Shown: one piece after another, positions 34,750 to 46,249 of the stretch
How positions within the stretch are numbered: position 1 is the first letter of the stretch
Layout: every line of letters starts with the position of its first letter
Source of the DNA: Thiomonas bhubaneswarensis
GTDB taxonomy: Bacteria; Pseudomonadota; Gammaproteobacteria; Burkholderiales; Burkholderiaceae_C
Length of the DNA: 64,000 nt
NCBI RefSeq assembly: GCF_001418255.1
Contig: NZ_LIPV01000006.1
Coordinates: 186,001-250,000 of the forward strand
Direction of reading: 5' to 3'
Position numbers and translations under genes: made by a program
The notes under the pieces: model-generated
Told to the model about the DNA's origin: nothing
Seen by the model: only the letters and a program-made list of their open reading frames with translations
Database searches by the model: none

Positions 34750-35655
34750 TCAGTACAGAGAGGGCTCGCCCTCGGGGCGGTTTTTGAAGCGCTTGTGCAC
34801 CCAATGGTATTGCGCCGGCATGGTGCGCACCTGGTCTTCGATGAAGCGGTTCATGCGGCGAAGATCGTTGTCGATATCGGCGGGTCTGCCCCGGGCGTCG
34901 AGCGCGGGGAAGTCGCTCCAGGCCGGATGCACGGTGATGGCGTAGCCGCGCGCGCCAGGCAGGATGCGCGTGACCACCGGATACACCCGCGCTTGTGCCG
35001 AGGCCGCCAGCCTAGGTGCGACGTCCAGCGTGGCGGCGGGGATGCCGAAAAAGTCGATGAAGCGCGAGCTGCGCAGGCCGAAATCCATGTCGGGCAGGGT
35101 GTAGAACGGCACCCCGGCCTTGAGCTGCCGCAGCATGGCCGCTGCGCCGTCGTGCCTGGAGACGATGGCCGCAGTGTGAAAGCGGCTGCGCCGCGCCACG
35201 ACCCAGTCGTCGAGCGTCTTGTTTTTCTGTGGGGTGTACATGCCCGACACCGGACGTGGCGCCACCAGGCTCAGTGCAGTCCATCCGGCGTCCAGCCCCT
35301 CGAAGTGAAAGCCCAGCAGCAGGGTATTGCGGCTGCCGTCGAGCGCCTCAAGCACCGGGCCTTCAATGTGCAGCAGACGCTGCAGGCGCTTCGGGCTGGC
35401 GTACCAGAGCACGCCGCGTTCCAGAAAGGCGCGGGCGACATAGACGAAATGCCGCCGCCCCACGGCGCGCTGCTGCGCTGGCGTCCAGTCTGGAAAGCAC
35501 AACTCCAGATTGCGCAGGGTGATGCGCCGCCGGGATCGCGCCAGCGGCCACAGCAGCCAGCCCACCGCCGTGCCCAACGCGGCCAGCAGCGGGTAGGGCA
35601 GCAGGTGCAGCAGCCAGATCAGGCCTATGCTCAGGCGGGCGGACAGCGACTTCAC
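34750..35655 (-). CDS. LpxL/LpxM-type lipid A late acyltransferase (copy 2)
   Basis: HtrB-family enzymes add secondary acyl chains to lipid A at the inner membrane. The 301-residue protein has an N-terminal hydrophobic anchor ([19 protein letters not shown]) and the basic [16 protein letters not shown] stretch of the family. The acyltransferase His is replaced or shifted relative to the usual H-x4-D/E: the local sequence is [13 protein letters not shown], in which H-x3/4-E/D is still possible. It ends with [16 protein letters not shown]. It follows a second, different paralogue with a four-base overlap, suggesting that two late acyl transfers are encoded together. Confidence 0.88.
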   Translation of the reverse strand: MKSLSARLSIGLIWLLHLLPYPLLAALGTAVGWLLWPLARSRRRITLRNLELCFPDWTPAQQRAVGRRHFVYVARAFLERGVLWYASPKRLQRLLHIEGPVLEALDGSRNTLLLGFHFEGLDAGWTALSLVAPRPVSGMYTPQKNKTLDDWVVARRSRFHTAAIVSRHDGAAAMLRQLKAGVPFYTLPDMDFGLRSSRFIDFFGIPAATLDVAPRLAASAQARVYPVVTRILPGARGYAITVHPAWSDFPALDARGRPADIDNDLRRMNRFIEDQVRTMPAQYHWVHKRFKNRPEGEPSLY

Positions 35656-36599
35656 GCGGCAAGCTCCTCGCCGTGCTGCGCCGGAGGCGGCTCGGCGCCC
35701 GCGGGCCGCTTGTAGCGGTTGTACGCCCAGAGGTATTGCTCGGGAGCGCGGCGGATCAGGGCTTCGAGCGCATGATTGATCTGGGTGGCGGCGCGTTGCG
35801 GGTCGGCGTCCAGCGGCTCGGGGAAGGGTTCGAGCGTCAGGACATAACCACGACCGCTGGGCTGTCGCAGCGCCGAGGCCAGAATGATGCGGGCCTTGCC
35901 CAGTTGCACCAGGCGGGCGGGCAGGGTCATGGTGTAAGCCGGGCGGCCGAAAAAATCGGCCCAGACGCCTTCGCCGTTGCCTGGCGCCTGGTCTGGCAGC
36001 AGGCCGACGGCTTCACCGGCGCGCAGCGCGCGCAGCAACTGACGCACCCCGGCGAGATTGGCCGGAGCGGTGGCCAGGTTGTGCCGCTGCCGCGACGCCA
36101 GTGCCAGCGGCAGCAGGGCACGCTTGCGCGGCGGGCGAAACATCACCGTGATCGGCCCCCAGAGCGCGGCCATCTGCGCCGAAATCTCGAAGCACCCTAG
36201 GTGCGGCGTGAGGTACAGCACCCCCAACCCTTCGGCGCGCACCGCATCGACATGCTCCTTGCCGATCACCTCGACCCGATGCACCGGAGCCGCCGCGCCG
36301 CGCCGGAACCAGACCACGGGAAGCTCTCCGACCATGCGCCCGGCGTGAGCCGCGGCCTTGCGTGCCAGCCGCTGCGGGTCATAGCCTGCCTGTTGCAGAT
36401 GGGCGCGCAGCCGCTGGCGATAGACGCCCGATAAGGCGTAAACCAGCAGGCCGAGCGCCGCCCCCAGCGCCTGAAGCAGGCCCAGGGGCAGAACAGACAG
36501 CCAGCGGAACACGCGGAGCAGCACGATGGGGAAATCCCTGTAGATCAAAGGGTGCCATGTTACGAAGCCCTGAAGGCGATGCGCAGACATAGAATGCAT
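35652..36599 (-). CDS. lpxL: LpxL-type lipid A late acyltransferase (copy 1)
   Basis: A 315-residue HtrB-family acyltransferase. It has the anchor VFRWLSVLPLGLLQALG, the basic RQRLRAHLQQAG stretch, the catalytic LTPHLGCFEIS (His-x4-Glu) and LLPDQAPGNGEGVWADFFGR, and ends with LWAYNRYKRP. The first 25 residues from ATG 36599 are not family-like. ATG 36590, or GTG 36524 with AGGGA about 10 bases upstream, would place the start next to the membrane anchor, so the true start may be up to 75 bases downstream. It diverges from metK. Confidence 0.9.
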   Translation of the reverse strand: MHSMSAHRLQGFVTWHPLIYRDFPIVLLRVFRWLSVLPLGLLQALGAALGLLVYALSGVYRQRLRAHLQQAGYDPQRLARKAAAHAGRMVGELPVVWFRRGAAAPVHRVEVIGKEHVDAVRAEGLGVLYLTPHLGCFEISAQMAALWGPITVMFRPPRKRALLPLALASRQRHNLATAPANLAGVRQLLRALRAGEAVGLLPDQAPGNGEGVWADFFGRPAYTMTLPARLVQLGKARIILASALRQPSGRGYVLTLEPFPEPLDADPQRAATQINHALEALIRRAPEQYLWAYNRYKRPAGAEPPPAQHGEELAA

Positions 36600-36601
36600 G
36601 A

Positions 36602-36712
36602 CATTGCCACCGAGTTAATGACAACTTGCGGGGTGGCAGTGCGGCAGGCCCTCGTGATCTGTCGTTGGGAAATCCGCTAAAGCGTCGCCGTGCGAGACCC
36701 AGACGGTGGCGT
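36602..36712 (+). promoter_or_regulatory. structured 5' leader of metK
   Basis: A TAGAAT hexamer at 36590-36595 predicts a transcript starting near 36602. The leader begins with a 10-bp stem (36602-36611 with 36632-36641, one G-U pair), whose loop can form AGTT/AACT. A second 10-bp stem with three wobble pairs follows (36682-36691 with 36703-36712). The ATG is at 36742, with AAAGG about 10 bases upstream. I do not recognise the SAM-I, SAM-II or SAH riboswitch consensus here. The location suggests, but does not prove, control by a methionine-cycle metabolite. Confidence 0.45.
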
Positions 36713-36741
36713 AGGTCCAACCGTTTGAAGAAAGGTCCGTC

Positions 36742-37935
36742 ATGGCAAACTCCTTCCTGTTTACTTCTGAGTCGGTCTCTGAAGGCCATCCTGACAAGGT
36801 GGCCGACCAGATTTCCGATGCCATCCTCGACGCCAATCTGGCGCAGGATCCGATGTCGCGCGTCGCCGCCGAAACCCTGGCCAACACCGGCCTCATCGTG
36901 CTGGCAGGCGAAATCACCACCAATGCCGTGGTCGATTACATCCAGGTGGCGCGCGATACGCTCAAGCGCATCGGCTACGACGACGCCGATTTCGGCATTG
37001 ATCACAAGAGCTGCGCCGTGCTCGTCGCCTACGACAAGCAAAGCCCCGACATCGCCCAGGGCGTGAACAAGGCGCACGACGACGAGCTCGACATGGGCGC
37101 TGGCGACCAGGGGCTGATGTTTGGCTACGCCTGCGACGAAACCCCCGACCTCATGCCGGCGCCGATCTACTACGCGCACCGTCTGGTCGAGCGCCAGAGC
37201 CAGATTCGCCGCGACGGCCGCCTGTCCTGGCTGCGCCCGGATGCCAAGAGCCAGATCACCTTCCGCTACGAAAACGGCTATCCGGTGGCCATCGACACCG
37301 TGGTGCTGTCCACCCAGCACGCACCCGACATCGCGCTGGCCGATCTGCGCGAAGCCGTGATCGAGCACATCATCAAACCGGTGCTGCCCGCCGAATTCAT
37401 GCGTGGCGAAGTGAAGTACCTGATCAACCCGACCGGGCGCTTCGTCGTCGGCGGCCCGCAGGGCGACTGCGGTCTAACCGGGCGCAAGATCATTGTGGAC
37501 ACCTATGGCGGCGCGGCACCGCATGGCGGCGGTGCGTTTTCCGGCAAAGACCCGACCAAGGTCGACCGCTCCGCCGCCTATGCCGCGCGCTATGTGGCCA
37601 AGAACATCGTCGCCGCCGGGCTGGCGAAGAAATGTCTGGTGCAGATTTCCTACGCCATCGGCGTGGCCCAGCCCACCAGCATCATGGTGACGACCCAGGG
37701 CACCGGCGTGATCGACGATGCCAAGCTCGAACAACTGGTGCGGCGGCACTTCGATCTGCGTCCGCGCGGCATCATCGAAATGCTCGATCTGCGCCGCCCG
37801 ATCTACGCCAAGACCGCCGCCTACGGTCACTTCGGCAGGGATGAGCCCGAGTTCAGCTGGGAGGCCACCGATCGGGCCGCCAAGCTGCGCGACGATGCGG
37901 GGTTGGGTGCGCTGCAGGCCATGGCGGCGGCGTAA
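36742..37935 (+). CDS. metK: S-adenosylmethionine synthetase
   Basis: MetK makes S-adenosylmethionine from methionine and ATP in the cytoplasm. The 397-residue protein has [20 protein letters not shown] at the start, the hexapeptide GAGDQG (residues about 117-122) and the P-loop-like [19 protein letters not shown]. Its length is normal for Burkholderiales. It is apparently monocistronic, with a hairpin (37943-37961) between it and the convergent iminopeptidase gene, and a structured leader upstream. Confidence 0.97.
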   Translation: MANSFLFTSESVSEGHPDKVADQISDAILDANLAQDPMSRVAAETLANTGLIVLAGEITTNAVVDYIQVARDTLKRIGYDDADFGIDHKSCAVLVAYDKQSPDIAQGVNKAHDDELDMGAGDQGLMFGYACDETPDLMPAPIYYAHRLVERQSQIRRDGRLSWLRPDAKSQITFRYENGYPVAIDTVVLSTQHAPDIALADLREAVIEHIIKPVLPAEFMRGEVKYLINPTGRFVVGGPQGDCGLTGRKIIVDTYGGAAPHGGGAFSGKDPTKVDRSAAYAARYVAKNIVAAGLAKKCLVQISYAIGVAQPTSIMVTTQGTGVIDDAKLEQLVRRHFDLRPRGIIEMLDLRRPIYAKTAAYGHFGRDEPEFSWEATDRAAKLRDDAGLGALQAMAAA

Positions 37936-37942
37936 GGGCGAT

Positions 37943-37961
37943 CGGGCGGAAGTTCCGCCCG
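37943..37961. terminator. hairpin between convergent metK and pip
   Basis: CGGGCGGA (37943-37950) and TCCGCCCG (37954-37961) form a perfect 8-bp stem with a 3-base loop between the two stop codons. There is no T-run, so it may end both transcripts only in part or protect their 3' ends. Confidence 0.6.
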
Positions 37962-37963
37962 CC

Positions 37964-38953
<990 letters not shown>

Positions 38954-38994
38954 CTAGAATAATTGCTTCCCTTTCCCCGCGTCCCCGCCCACCC

Positions 38995-40678
<1,684 letters not shown>

Positions 40679-40682
40679 TCGT

Positions 40683-40711
40683 GGGGATGCAACAAGGTTA
40701 GTCCCCTTTTT
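40683..40711 (+). terminator. weak intrinsic terminator after argG
   Basis: GGGGA (40683-40687) pairs with TCCCC (40702-40706), an inner AAC/GTT pairing is possible, and TTTTT follows at 40707-40711. It lies directly after the argG stop. Confidence 0.5.
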
Positions 40712-40773
40712 CATAGAGTCCCCGAGTGGGCCGACAGGCCTACGAGGGTCGATTTCGCCAGCTCTCGGTCAAC

Positions 40774-42216
40774 ATGCCCACCGCGGATACGCTGATGACG
40801 CAAGACGCCCAGACCTTCCGCGAGTTGGGCCAGCAAATCGCCGCTACCGATCTTCCCGCCTTTGGCGCGACCTTGGCGGAGATGTTCCGCGCCGTCGACG
40901 GGGACGACGTCTCGGTTCACCAGATGACCGAGATCATCCTGCGTGATCCGGCGCTCACCTCCATGGTGCTGCGGGCGGCCAACGCGGCGTACCTCGGCCT
41001 GTCCGGTCATGCTCGGGTGGCCACGGTCAGCCGTGCGGTGGTGCTCCTGGGCATCAACACGCTGCGCTCGCTTTGCGTTTCGGCCATGGCCGTGGAGAGC
41101 ATGGCCACAGCCAACTCGTTTCGCCACCGGGTGCAGGCGGCGCTGGGCCGTGCGCTGCATGCGGCGGTGCAGGCCCGCGACATCGGCACCGCGCGCGGAC
41201 TGCGCCGCGACGCGGCCGAAAAGCAGTTTGTCTCGGCCATGCTGTCGAGCGTGGGCGAAATGGCCTTTTGGTGCCATGGCGCCCAATTCGCGACCGCACT
41301 CGACGCCGCGCTGCAATCGGGCATGGACGGTGAATCGGCCGAAAAGGCGGTGCTCGGCACCACGCTGCGGCAGTTCAGCCGCGAACTGCACCGAGCGTGG
41401 AAGCTCGACGGCGTGCTGGTCGATACGCAGGACGTCGATCAGGCCCTGCAGCTGAGTCGGTGCACGCAAAAGGGATGGGATACGCCCGAATCCGTCCGGA
41501 CCATCAAGGACATTGCTGGCTACCTCGGGCAAGCGCACGAGGTGACATGCAAGCGTCTGCAAGCCAATGCCGAACAGGCGACCCTGCTTGCGGCCGCGCT
41601 GGGCGCTTGCGAAGCCGCGCAGTACATCCAGCTCCCAGCCGCCGATGCCGCCGAATCTGCCGCGCATCCGTTGATGGCGGCGGCCGAGGCCATGCCGCCC
41701 GCTGACGAGCCCCCGGCCTTTCCGGATCAAGACCCCGCGCTGCAGCTACGCATGCTGGCGGAAATGGGGCAAGTGGTCAGCAGCAGGCGCGAACTGCCCA
41801 TGTTGTTCGAAGCCTGCCTGGAAGGCATGCACCGTGCGGTCGGTCTGGACCGCTGCGCGCTATGCCTGATCACGCCGAACCGCACCCACCTGGTTGCGCG
41901 GCTGACCGCGGGTCTCGATGCCAGCGAACTCCGCTCCCGCATGCAGTGGCCATGGACCCCGGAACTCGAGGCCATGCTGCCGCCGCAGTTGGTGCGCGCG
42001 TTCAGTGCGGCCAACCCGCCGCCGCGTGCACTGCACGAGTCCACCGGCACCGCGGATTGCCTGGTCGCCACGCTGACCGTCGACAAGAAAGTGATCGGTC
42101 TGTTTTATGCCGACCGCAAACCCTCGGGCCGACAGATCGCCGAATCCATCGTGGATGGTTTTCGCGGCTTCGTCGCGCAGACCGAACTGATCGTGCGCGG
42201 CCTGCCGCGGGGGTAG
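40774..42216 (+). CDS. HDOD domain protein with C-terminal GAF domain
   Basis: A 480-residue signalling protein. The N-terminal HDOD domain (ATDLPAFGATLAEMFRAVDG, then QMTEIILRDPALTSMVLRAA and VVLLGINTLRSLCV) is an HD-related helical module lacking hydrolase residues, common in proteins tied to c-di-GMP or stress signalling. Residues about 335-475 are GAF-like (MGQVVSSRRELPMLFEACLE, DRCALCLITPNR, KVIGLFYADRKPSG). The start is uncertain: ATG 40774, ATG 40795 or GTG 40726, none with a strong ribosome site. The stop codon directly abuts a truncated vapC, so the 3' end may mark a rearrangement. Confidence 0.82.
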   Translation: MPTADTLMTQDAQTFRELGQQIAATDLPAFGATLAEMFRAVDGDDVSVHQMTEIILRDPALTSMVLRAANAAYLGLSGHARVATVSRAVVLLGINTLRSLCVSAMAVESMATANSFRHRVQAALGRALHAAVQARDIGTARGLRRDAAEKQFVSAMLSSVGEMAFWCHGAQFATALDAALQSGMDGESAEKAVLGTTLRQFSRELHRAWKLDGVLVDTQDVDQALQLSRCTQKGWDTPESVRTIKDIAGYLGQAHEVTCKRLQANAEQATLLAAALGACEAAQYIQLPAADAAESAAHPLMAAAEAMPPADEPPAFPDQDPALQLRMLAEMGQVVSSRRELPMLFEACLEGMHRAVGLDRCALCLITPNRTHLVARLTAGLDASELRSRMQWPWTPELEAMLPPQLVRAFSAANPPPRALHESTGTADCLVATLTVDKKVIGLFYADRKPSGRQIAESIVDGFRGFVAQTELIVRGLPRG

Positions 42217-42586
42217 GCTCTTCAACGAGCACGCCGGGCGTATGGCGATCTTAGCCATCGCTTTGAGCGAGCTTTTTCACGCTGCGGAAAAGAACGCCAA
42301 GGTGACACAGAACCTGGCCGTGGTCGAAGAGTTCGCCAGCTTGCTGGAGGTGCTGCCCTACAGCGCGAAAGCATCGCAGCACTGCGGCACCATCCGCGCT
42401 GATCTCGAAAGGACGGTGCGTCCCGTCGGTGTGAACGACCTGAACATCGCAGCCCACGCCCGCAGCGAAGGGCTGACCCTGATCACCCATAATGTGAGCG
42501 AATTTGCGCGGGTACCGGGTTTGTTGCTTGAGAACTGGGTGGTAGGCAAATGGCAAGGGTTGCTGCTGCAAATGCTACGAAGCTAG
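42215..42586 (+). pseudogene. vapC toxin remnant (PIN domain lacking its N-terminus)
   Basis: The frame reads RLFNEHAGRMAILAIALSEL, then FHAAEKNAKVTQNLAVVEEF and VNDLNIAAHARSEGLTLITH, ending NVSEFARVPGLLLENW. This matches the C-terminal three quarters of VapC RNase toxins. The missing front should carry the first catalytic aspartate (usually in LLDTN). Recognisable VapC sequence starts exactly where the HDOD gene ends, and no vapB antitoxin gene precedes it. An ATG at 42242 could start a 114-residue product, but without the active-site Asp it would be inactive. Confidence 0.75.
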
Positions 42587-42870
42587 ACCTGACCTCGGTT
42601 GTGCGGTTGTGCGGACCCGGTTGTGCGAGTGACCCCGGTTGTGTGCGCGGCTGTTCATTCACGCTGCCGAAGCGGCGCAGGCGTTGTGGCTGGTCACGCG
42701 TGACGTCAACCTGCAGGAGGCGCATGCGTCCCCAATCGATTGCGCATCCTCACAACAGTTCAGGCCGTGCGGCATGCCGAGTTTCCGTTGCCTGCGTGGC
42801 GCCGCGAAGAACGCTGACGTGCGGTGGAAAAATAGCCCGCTGCTCTGATGATTTCAACCGATGAAAAACC
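42587..42870. other. degenerate intergenic region with short repeats
   Basis: No gene is convincing here. Between 42597 and 42655 the unit GGTTGTG recurs four times at irregular spacing. A short open frame at 42639-42848 (HAAEAAQALWLVTRDVNLQE) looks protein-like for about 25 residues, then loses character; it may be another gene remnant. corA starts at 42871. Confidence 0.45.
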
Positions 42871-43872
42871 ATGCTTCCCACTGACACTCCCAGACCCGAT
42901 AGTCCCGTCCGTGCCTGTGTGGCCTATGACCGAAGCGGCAAGCGGGTGGGTGACATCGACCTGGAGTCGATCAGTGACGTGCTGACTCAGCCCGATCGCT
43001 TCGTCTGGGTGGGGCTGTACGAACCCGATGCAGCCCTGCTGGCTCAGATGCAGCATGAGTTCGGCCTGCACCCGCTGGCGGTGGAAGACGCTGGCAAGGC
43101 GCACCAGCGGCCCAAGCTGGAGGCTTATGGCGAATCGCTTTTTGTCGTGGCTCGCACGGCCTCGCGCAGCGGTGTGCATGTGCGGTTCGGCGAGACGCAT
43201 ATTTTTATGGGCCGCAACTACATCCTCACCATCCGGCATAGCGATTCGTCCGGCTATACGACGGTGCGTCGCAATGCCGAGCAGACGCCGGCGCTGCTGG
43301 CGCTGGGGCCGGGGTATGCGCTCTACGGGGTGCTCGATGCCATCGTCGATGGTTATCTGCCCATCGTCGAGGCGTATCGGGCCGAACTGGAGGAACTGGA
43401 GGGCGAGATCTTCGCTCGCCAATGGCGTCGCGGCACGCTCAAGCGGCTGTACGCGATGCAGCGCGAACTCACCCGCCTGCGGCTGGCCGTGGCGCCCTTG
43501 CAGGACGTCTTGGCGCAGCTTCAGCGTCTGCCGGGCGACGTGATGCCCGAGGCCATGCGGCCTTACTTCCGAGATGTGAACGACCACGCCAACCGCGTCA
43601 ACGACACGGTGGGCGCGCTGCGCGAAATGCTCTCGGCGGCCATGAACGTCTCGGTGTCTCTGGTGACGCTGGAGCAGAACGAGGTGGTCAAGAGGCTGGC
43701 CGGCTGGGCCGCGCTGCTGGCCGTGCCCACGCTGCTCACGGGCTGGTTCGGCATGAACTTCCATCACATGCCCGAACTGGACTGGCGCTGGGCCTACCCG
43801 TCGCTGATCGTGTTCACCCTGGCTTTGTGCGGCGGGCTGTACTACTGGCTCAAGCGGTCCCGCTGGCTGTAG
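42871..43872 (+). CDS. corA: CorA-family magnesium/cobalt transporter
   Basis: CorA forms pentameric divalent-cation channels. The 333-residue protein has a long cytoplasmic N-terminal domain, a stalk helix, and two C-terminal membrane helices separated by the selectivity motif GMN (WFGMNFHHMPEL, Gly294-Asn296), ending with the basic KRSRWL. The N-domain contains PLAVEDAGKAHQRPKLEAY, typical of the family. It appears to be a single-gene unit between the vapC remnant and the LysE gene. Ion preference (Mg, Co, Ni or Zn export) is not determinable. Confidence 0.93.
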   Translation: MLPTDTPRPDSPVRACVAYDRSGKRVGDIDLESISDVLTQPDRFVWVGLYEPDAALLAQMQHEFGLHPLAVEDAGKAHQRPKLEAYGESLFVVARTASRSGVHVRFGETHIFMGRNYILTIRHSDSSGYTTVRRNAEQTPALLALGPGYALYGVLDAIVDGYLPIVEAYRAELEELEGEIFARQWRRGTLKRLYAMQRELTRLRLAVAPLQDVLAQLQRLPGDVMPEAMRPYFRDVNDHANRVNDTVGALREMLSAAMNVSVSLVTLEQNEVVKRLAGWAALLAVPTLLTGWFGMNFHHMPELDWRWAYPSLIVFTLALCGGLYYWLKRSRWL

Positions 43873-43908
43873 CTGCGCCCGTCCTATGCTGCGCTGACGT
43901 CTTGCCCT

Positions 43909-43925
43909 AGCCCGACAGAATCCTA
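43909..43925 (+). repeat. solitary arm of palindrome family P
   Basis: AGCCCGACAGAATCCTA differs at one base from the right arm of the element at 15571-15592. No partner arm is present within 200 bases, so this is a solo half or a decayed copy, located just ahead of the LysE gene. Confidence 0.55.
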
Positions 43926-43937
43926 GGTTTCCCGCTC

Positions 43938-44591
43938 ATGCCCGACATCCACCACTTCGCCTTGTTTCTGCTCTCGGGACTGCTGCTCAACATGACCCCG
44001 GGCGCGGACATGCTGTTCATCATGTCGCGCAGTGCCGGGCAGGGTGTGCGCGCCGGGGCTATGGCGGCGCTGGGTGTGGGGGCGGGTTGTCTGGTGCACG
44101 TCACCGCGACCGCCGTGGGGCTGTCGGCGCTGATTGCCGCGTCCGACGCCGCGTTCGGCGTGGTGAAGTGGCTGGGTGCGTTCTACCTGGTGTGGCTGGG
44201 CATCGGCCTGCTGCGCAGCCGCGCGGGCTCCAATCTGCCGGACGATACCCGGCGTTTTCCATCGCGCTCGGCCTCGCTTCGTGCGGTCTTCGGGCAAGGG
44301 GTGCTGACCAATGTCCTCAACCCCAAGGTGGTGTTGTTTTTTCTGGCCTTTCTGCCGCAGTTCGTCGGCCCCTCGACGCAGGGGCAGGGCTGGGCCTTTC
44401 TTTTGCTCGGCGTGGTGTTTACCGTGAACGGCACCTTGTTCAATCTGGGCGTGGCCTGGGCCACGGCGCGGGTGCGCCGGCGCATGGCGGACATGGGGCG
44501 CATGCAACGTCTGGCGCTGTGGGTGCGGCGGCTGACCGGACTGGTCTTCGTCGGCCTGGGGCTGCGTCTGGCTTTGGCGTCGCGGGTGTGA
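43938..44591 (+). CDS. LysE/RhtB family amino-acid exporter
   Basis: A 217-residue inner-membrane protein with six predicted helices and the RhtB-type start FLLSGLLLNMTPGADMLFIM, followed by GVGAGCLVHVTATAVGLSAL and FGQGVLTNVLNPKVVLFFLA, which are strong family marks. Such carriers export homoserine, threonine, lysine or other small metabolites; the substrate is unknown. A possible terminator stem (44599-44607 with 44622-44629) separates it from the ahcY leader. Confidence 0.88.
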   Translation: MPDIHHFALFLLSGLLLNMTPGADMLFIMSRSAGQGVRAGAMAALGVGAGCLVHVTATAVGLSALIAASDAAFGVVKWLGAFYLVWLGIGLLRSRAGSNLPDDTRRFPSRSASLRAVFGQGVLTNVLNPKVVLFFLAFLPQFVGPSTQGQGWAFLLLGVVFTVNGTLFNLGVAWATARVRRRMADMGRMQRLALWVRRLTGLVFVGLGLRLALASRV

Positions 44592-44645
44592 CGCGGCTTT
44601 GGGCCCGACAGACGCTCGGCACGGGCCAACGATAGAATGCGGCCT

Positions 44646-44768
44646 TGCCCGAGGAGCGTTGCAACGCACGGCGCGCGAGCCCTTCGCCGCCCTGTGCCAG
44701 GCTCGGGACTTTGATCGCAGGCCGCTTCTTTCTCCTTGCTGGCGGCTTTCCTTCAACGGCGCTCACCC
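44646..44768 (+). promoter_or_regulatory. S-adenosylhomocysteine (SAH) riboswitch
   Basis: The leader of ahcY contains the SAH riboswitch hallmarks. P1 is CCCGAG (44648-44653) with CTCGGG (44702-44707). The conserved GAGGAGCGTTGCAACGC and GTGCCAGGCTCGGG are present, and the downstream AACGGCGCTCACCC lets CGCTC (44760-44764) pair with GAGCG (44654-44658) as the long-range helix. TAGAAT at 44633-44638 predicts a start just before P1. Binding of SAH, the substrate of AhcY, should raise ahcY-metF expression. Confidence 0.92.
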
Positions 44769-44830
44769 AACCCGTGCCGGGCGCGGGATGCGGTGTGCAT
44801 CCGTTCCCGGCCACTTTGTTCGGAGTTTGT

Positions 44831-46249
44831 ATGAACGCTGTGGTCGATTTGAAGAATTTTTCCGATTTCTGCATTGCCGACATCGGGCTGGCCGACTGGG
44901 GCCGCCGCGAGATCGCCATTGCCGAGAGCGAGATGCCCGCGCTCATGGCCATCCGCGAGGAATACGCCGCCCGCCAGCCGCTGCGTGGCGCGCGCATTAC
45001 CGGCAGTCTGCACATGACCATCCAGACGGCCGTGCTGATTGAGACCCTGCAGGCGCTGGGCGCGCAGGTGCGCTGGGCGTCGTGCAACATCTTTTCCACC
45101 CAGGATCACGCCGCCGCTGCCATTGCCGCCAACGGCACGCCGGTGTTCGCGGTCAAGGGCGAGTCGCTGGAAGACTACTGGGACTACACCCACCGCATTT
45201 TCGAGTGGACGGATGGCGGCTACTCGAACATGATCCTGGATGACGGTGGCGATGCCACCCTGCTGCTGCACCTGGGCGCGCGTGCCGAGACCGACGCCGC
45301 CGTGCTCAATCACCCGACCAGCGAAGAAGAGCGCGTGCTGTTCGCCGCCATCAAGGCCAAGCTGGCAAAGGACGGCAAGTGGTATTCCACCCGCCTGGCG
45401 CATATCAAGGGCGTGACCGAGGAGACCACCACCGGCGTGCATCGCCTCTACCAGATGCACCAGCGCGGCGAGCTGAAGTTTCCCGCGATCAACGTCAACG
45501 ACAGCGTGACCAAGAGCAAGTTCGACAACCTCTATGGCTGCCGCGAGAGCCTGGTGGACGGCATCAAGCGCGCCACCGACGTGATGATCGCGGGCAAGAT
45601 CGCCGTGGTCGCGGGTTATGGCGATGTGGGCAAGGGCTCGGCGCAGGCGCTGCGCGCGCTGTCCGCGCAAGTGTGGGTGACCGAGATCGACCCGATCTGC
45701 GCCCTGCAAGCGGCGATGGAAGGCTACCGCGTGGTGACCATGGACTATGCCTGCGAACACGCCGACATTTTCGTGACCGCCACCGGCAACTATCACGTCA
45801 TCACCCACGATCACATGGCCCGCATGAAAAACCAGGCCATTGTCTGCAACATCGGCCACTTCGATAACGAGATCGACGTCGCGGGCATCGAGAAGTACCA
45901 GTGGGAAGAGATTAAGCCGCAGGTCGATCACGTCATCTTCCCCGATGGCAAGCGCATCATCCTGCTGGCCAAGGGGCGGCTGGTGAACCTTGGCTGCGGC
46001 ACCGGCCATCCGAGCTATGTGATGAGTTCGAGCTTCGCCAACCAGACCCTGGCGCAGATCGAGCTGTTCACCAAGACCTGCGAGTATCCGGTGGGTGTTT
46101 ACACCCTGCCCAAGCACCTCGATGAGCATGTGGCTCGCCTGCAGCTCAGCACCCTCAATGTGCAGCTCACCACGCTGACCGACCAGCAGGCCGCCTACAT
46201 CAACGTGCCCAAGGACGGCCCGTACAAACCGGCCCACTACCGGTACTGA
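44831..46249 (+). CDS. ahcY: S-adenosylhomocysteine hydrolase
   Basis: AhcY reversibly splits SAH, the inhibitory product of methylation, to adenosine and homocysteine using bound NAD. The 472-residue protein has [20 protein letters not shown], the substrate region [16 protein letters not shown], the NAD-binding [16 protein letters not shown] and the bacterial C-terminus ending [11 protein letters not shown]. The start is ATG 44831, with GGAG five bases upstream; the in-frame extension from 44645 is riboswitch RNA. The TGA overlaps the metF ATG (ATGA-type coupling). Expression is likely controlled by the upstream SAH riboswitch. Confidence 0.98.
   Translation: MNAVVDLKNFSDFCIADIGLADWGRREIAIAESEMPALMAIREEYAARQPLRGARITGSLHMTIQTAVLIETLQALGAQVRWASCNIFSTQDHAAAAIAANGTPVFAVKGESLEDYWDYTHRIFEWTDGGYSNMILDDGGDATLLLHLGARAETDAAVLNHPTSEEERVLFAAIKAKLAKDGKWYSTRLAHIKGVTEETTTGVHRLYQMHQRGELKFPAINVNDSVTKSKFDNLYGCRESLVDGIKRATDVMIAGKIAVVAGYGDVGKGSAQALRALSAQVWVTEIDPICALQAAMEGYRVVTMDYACEHADIFVTATGNYHVITHDHMARMKNQAIVCNIGHFDNEIDVAGIEKYQWEEIKPQVDHVIFPDGKRIILLAKGRLVNLGCGTGHPSYVMSSSFANQTLAQIELFTKTCEYPVGVYTLPKHLDEHVARLQLSTLNVQLTTLTDQQAAYINVPKDGPYKPAHYRY

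Noticed and set aside
42639-42848. Possible small gene of 69 codons
   Set aside because: Only about 25 residues look protein-like and there is no ribosome-binding site; treated as degenerate DNA.
44645-44830. N-terminal extension of AhcY from 44645
   Set aside because: The stretch is the SAH riboswitch and leader; AhcY family sequence and a good ribosome site begin at 44831.
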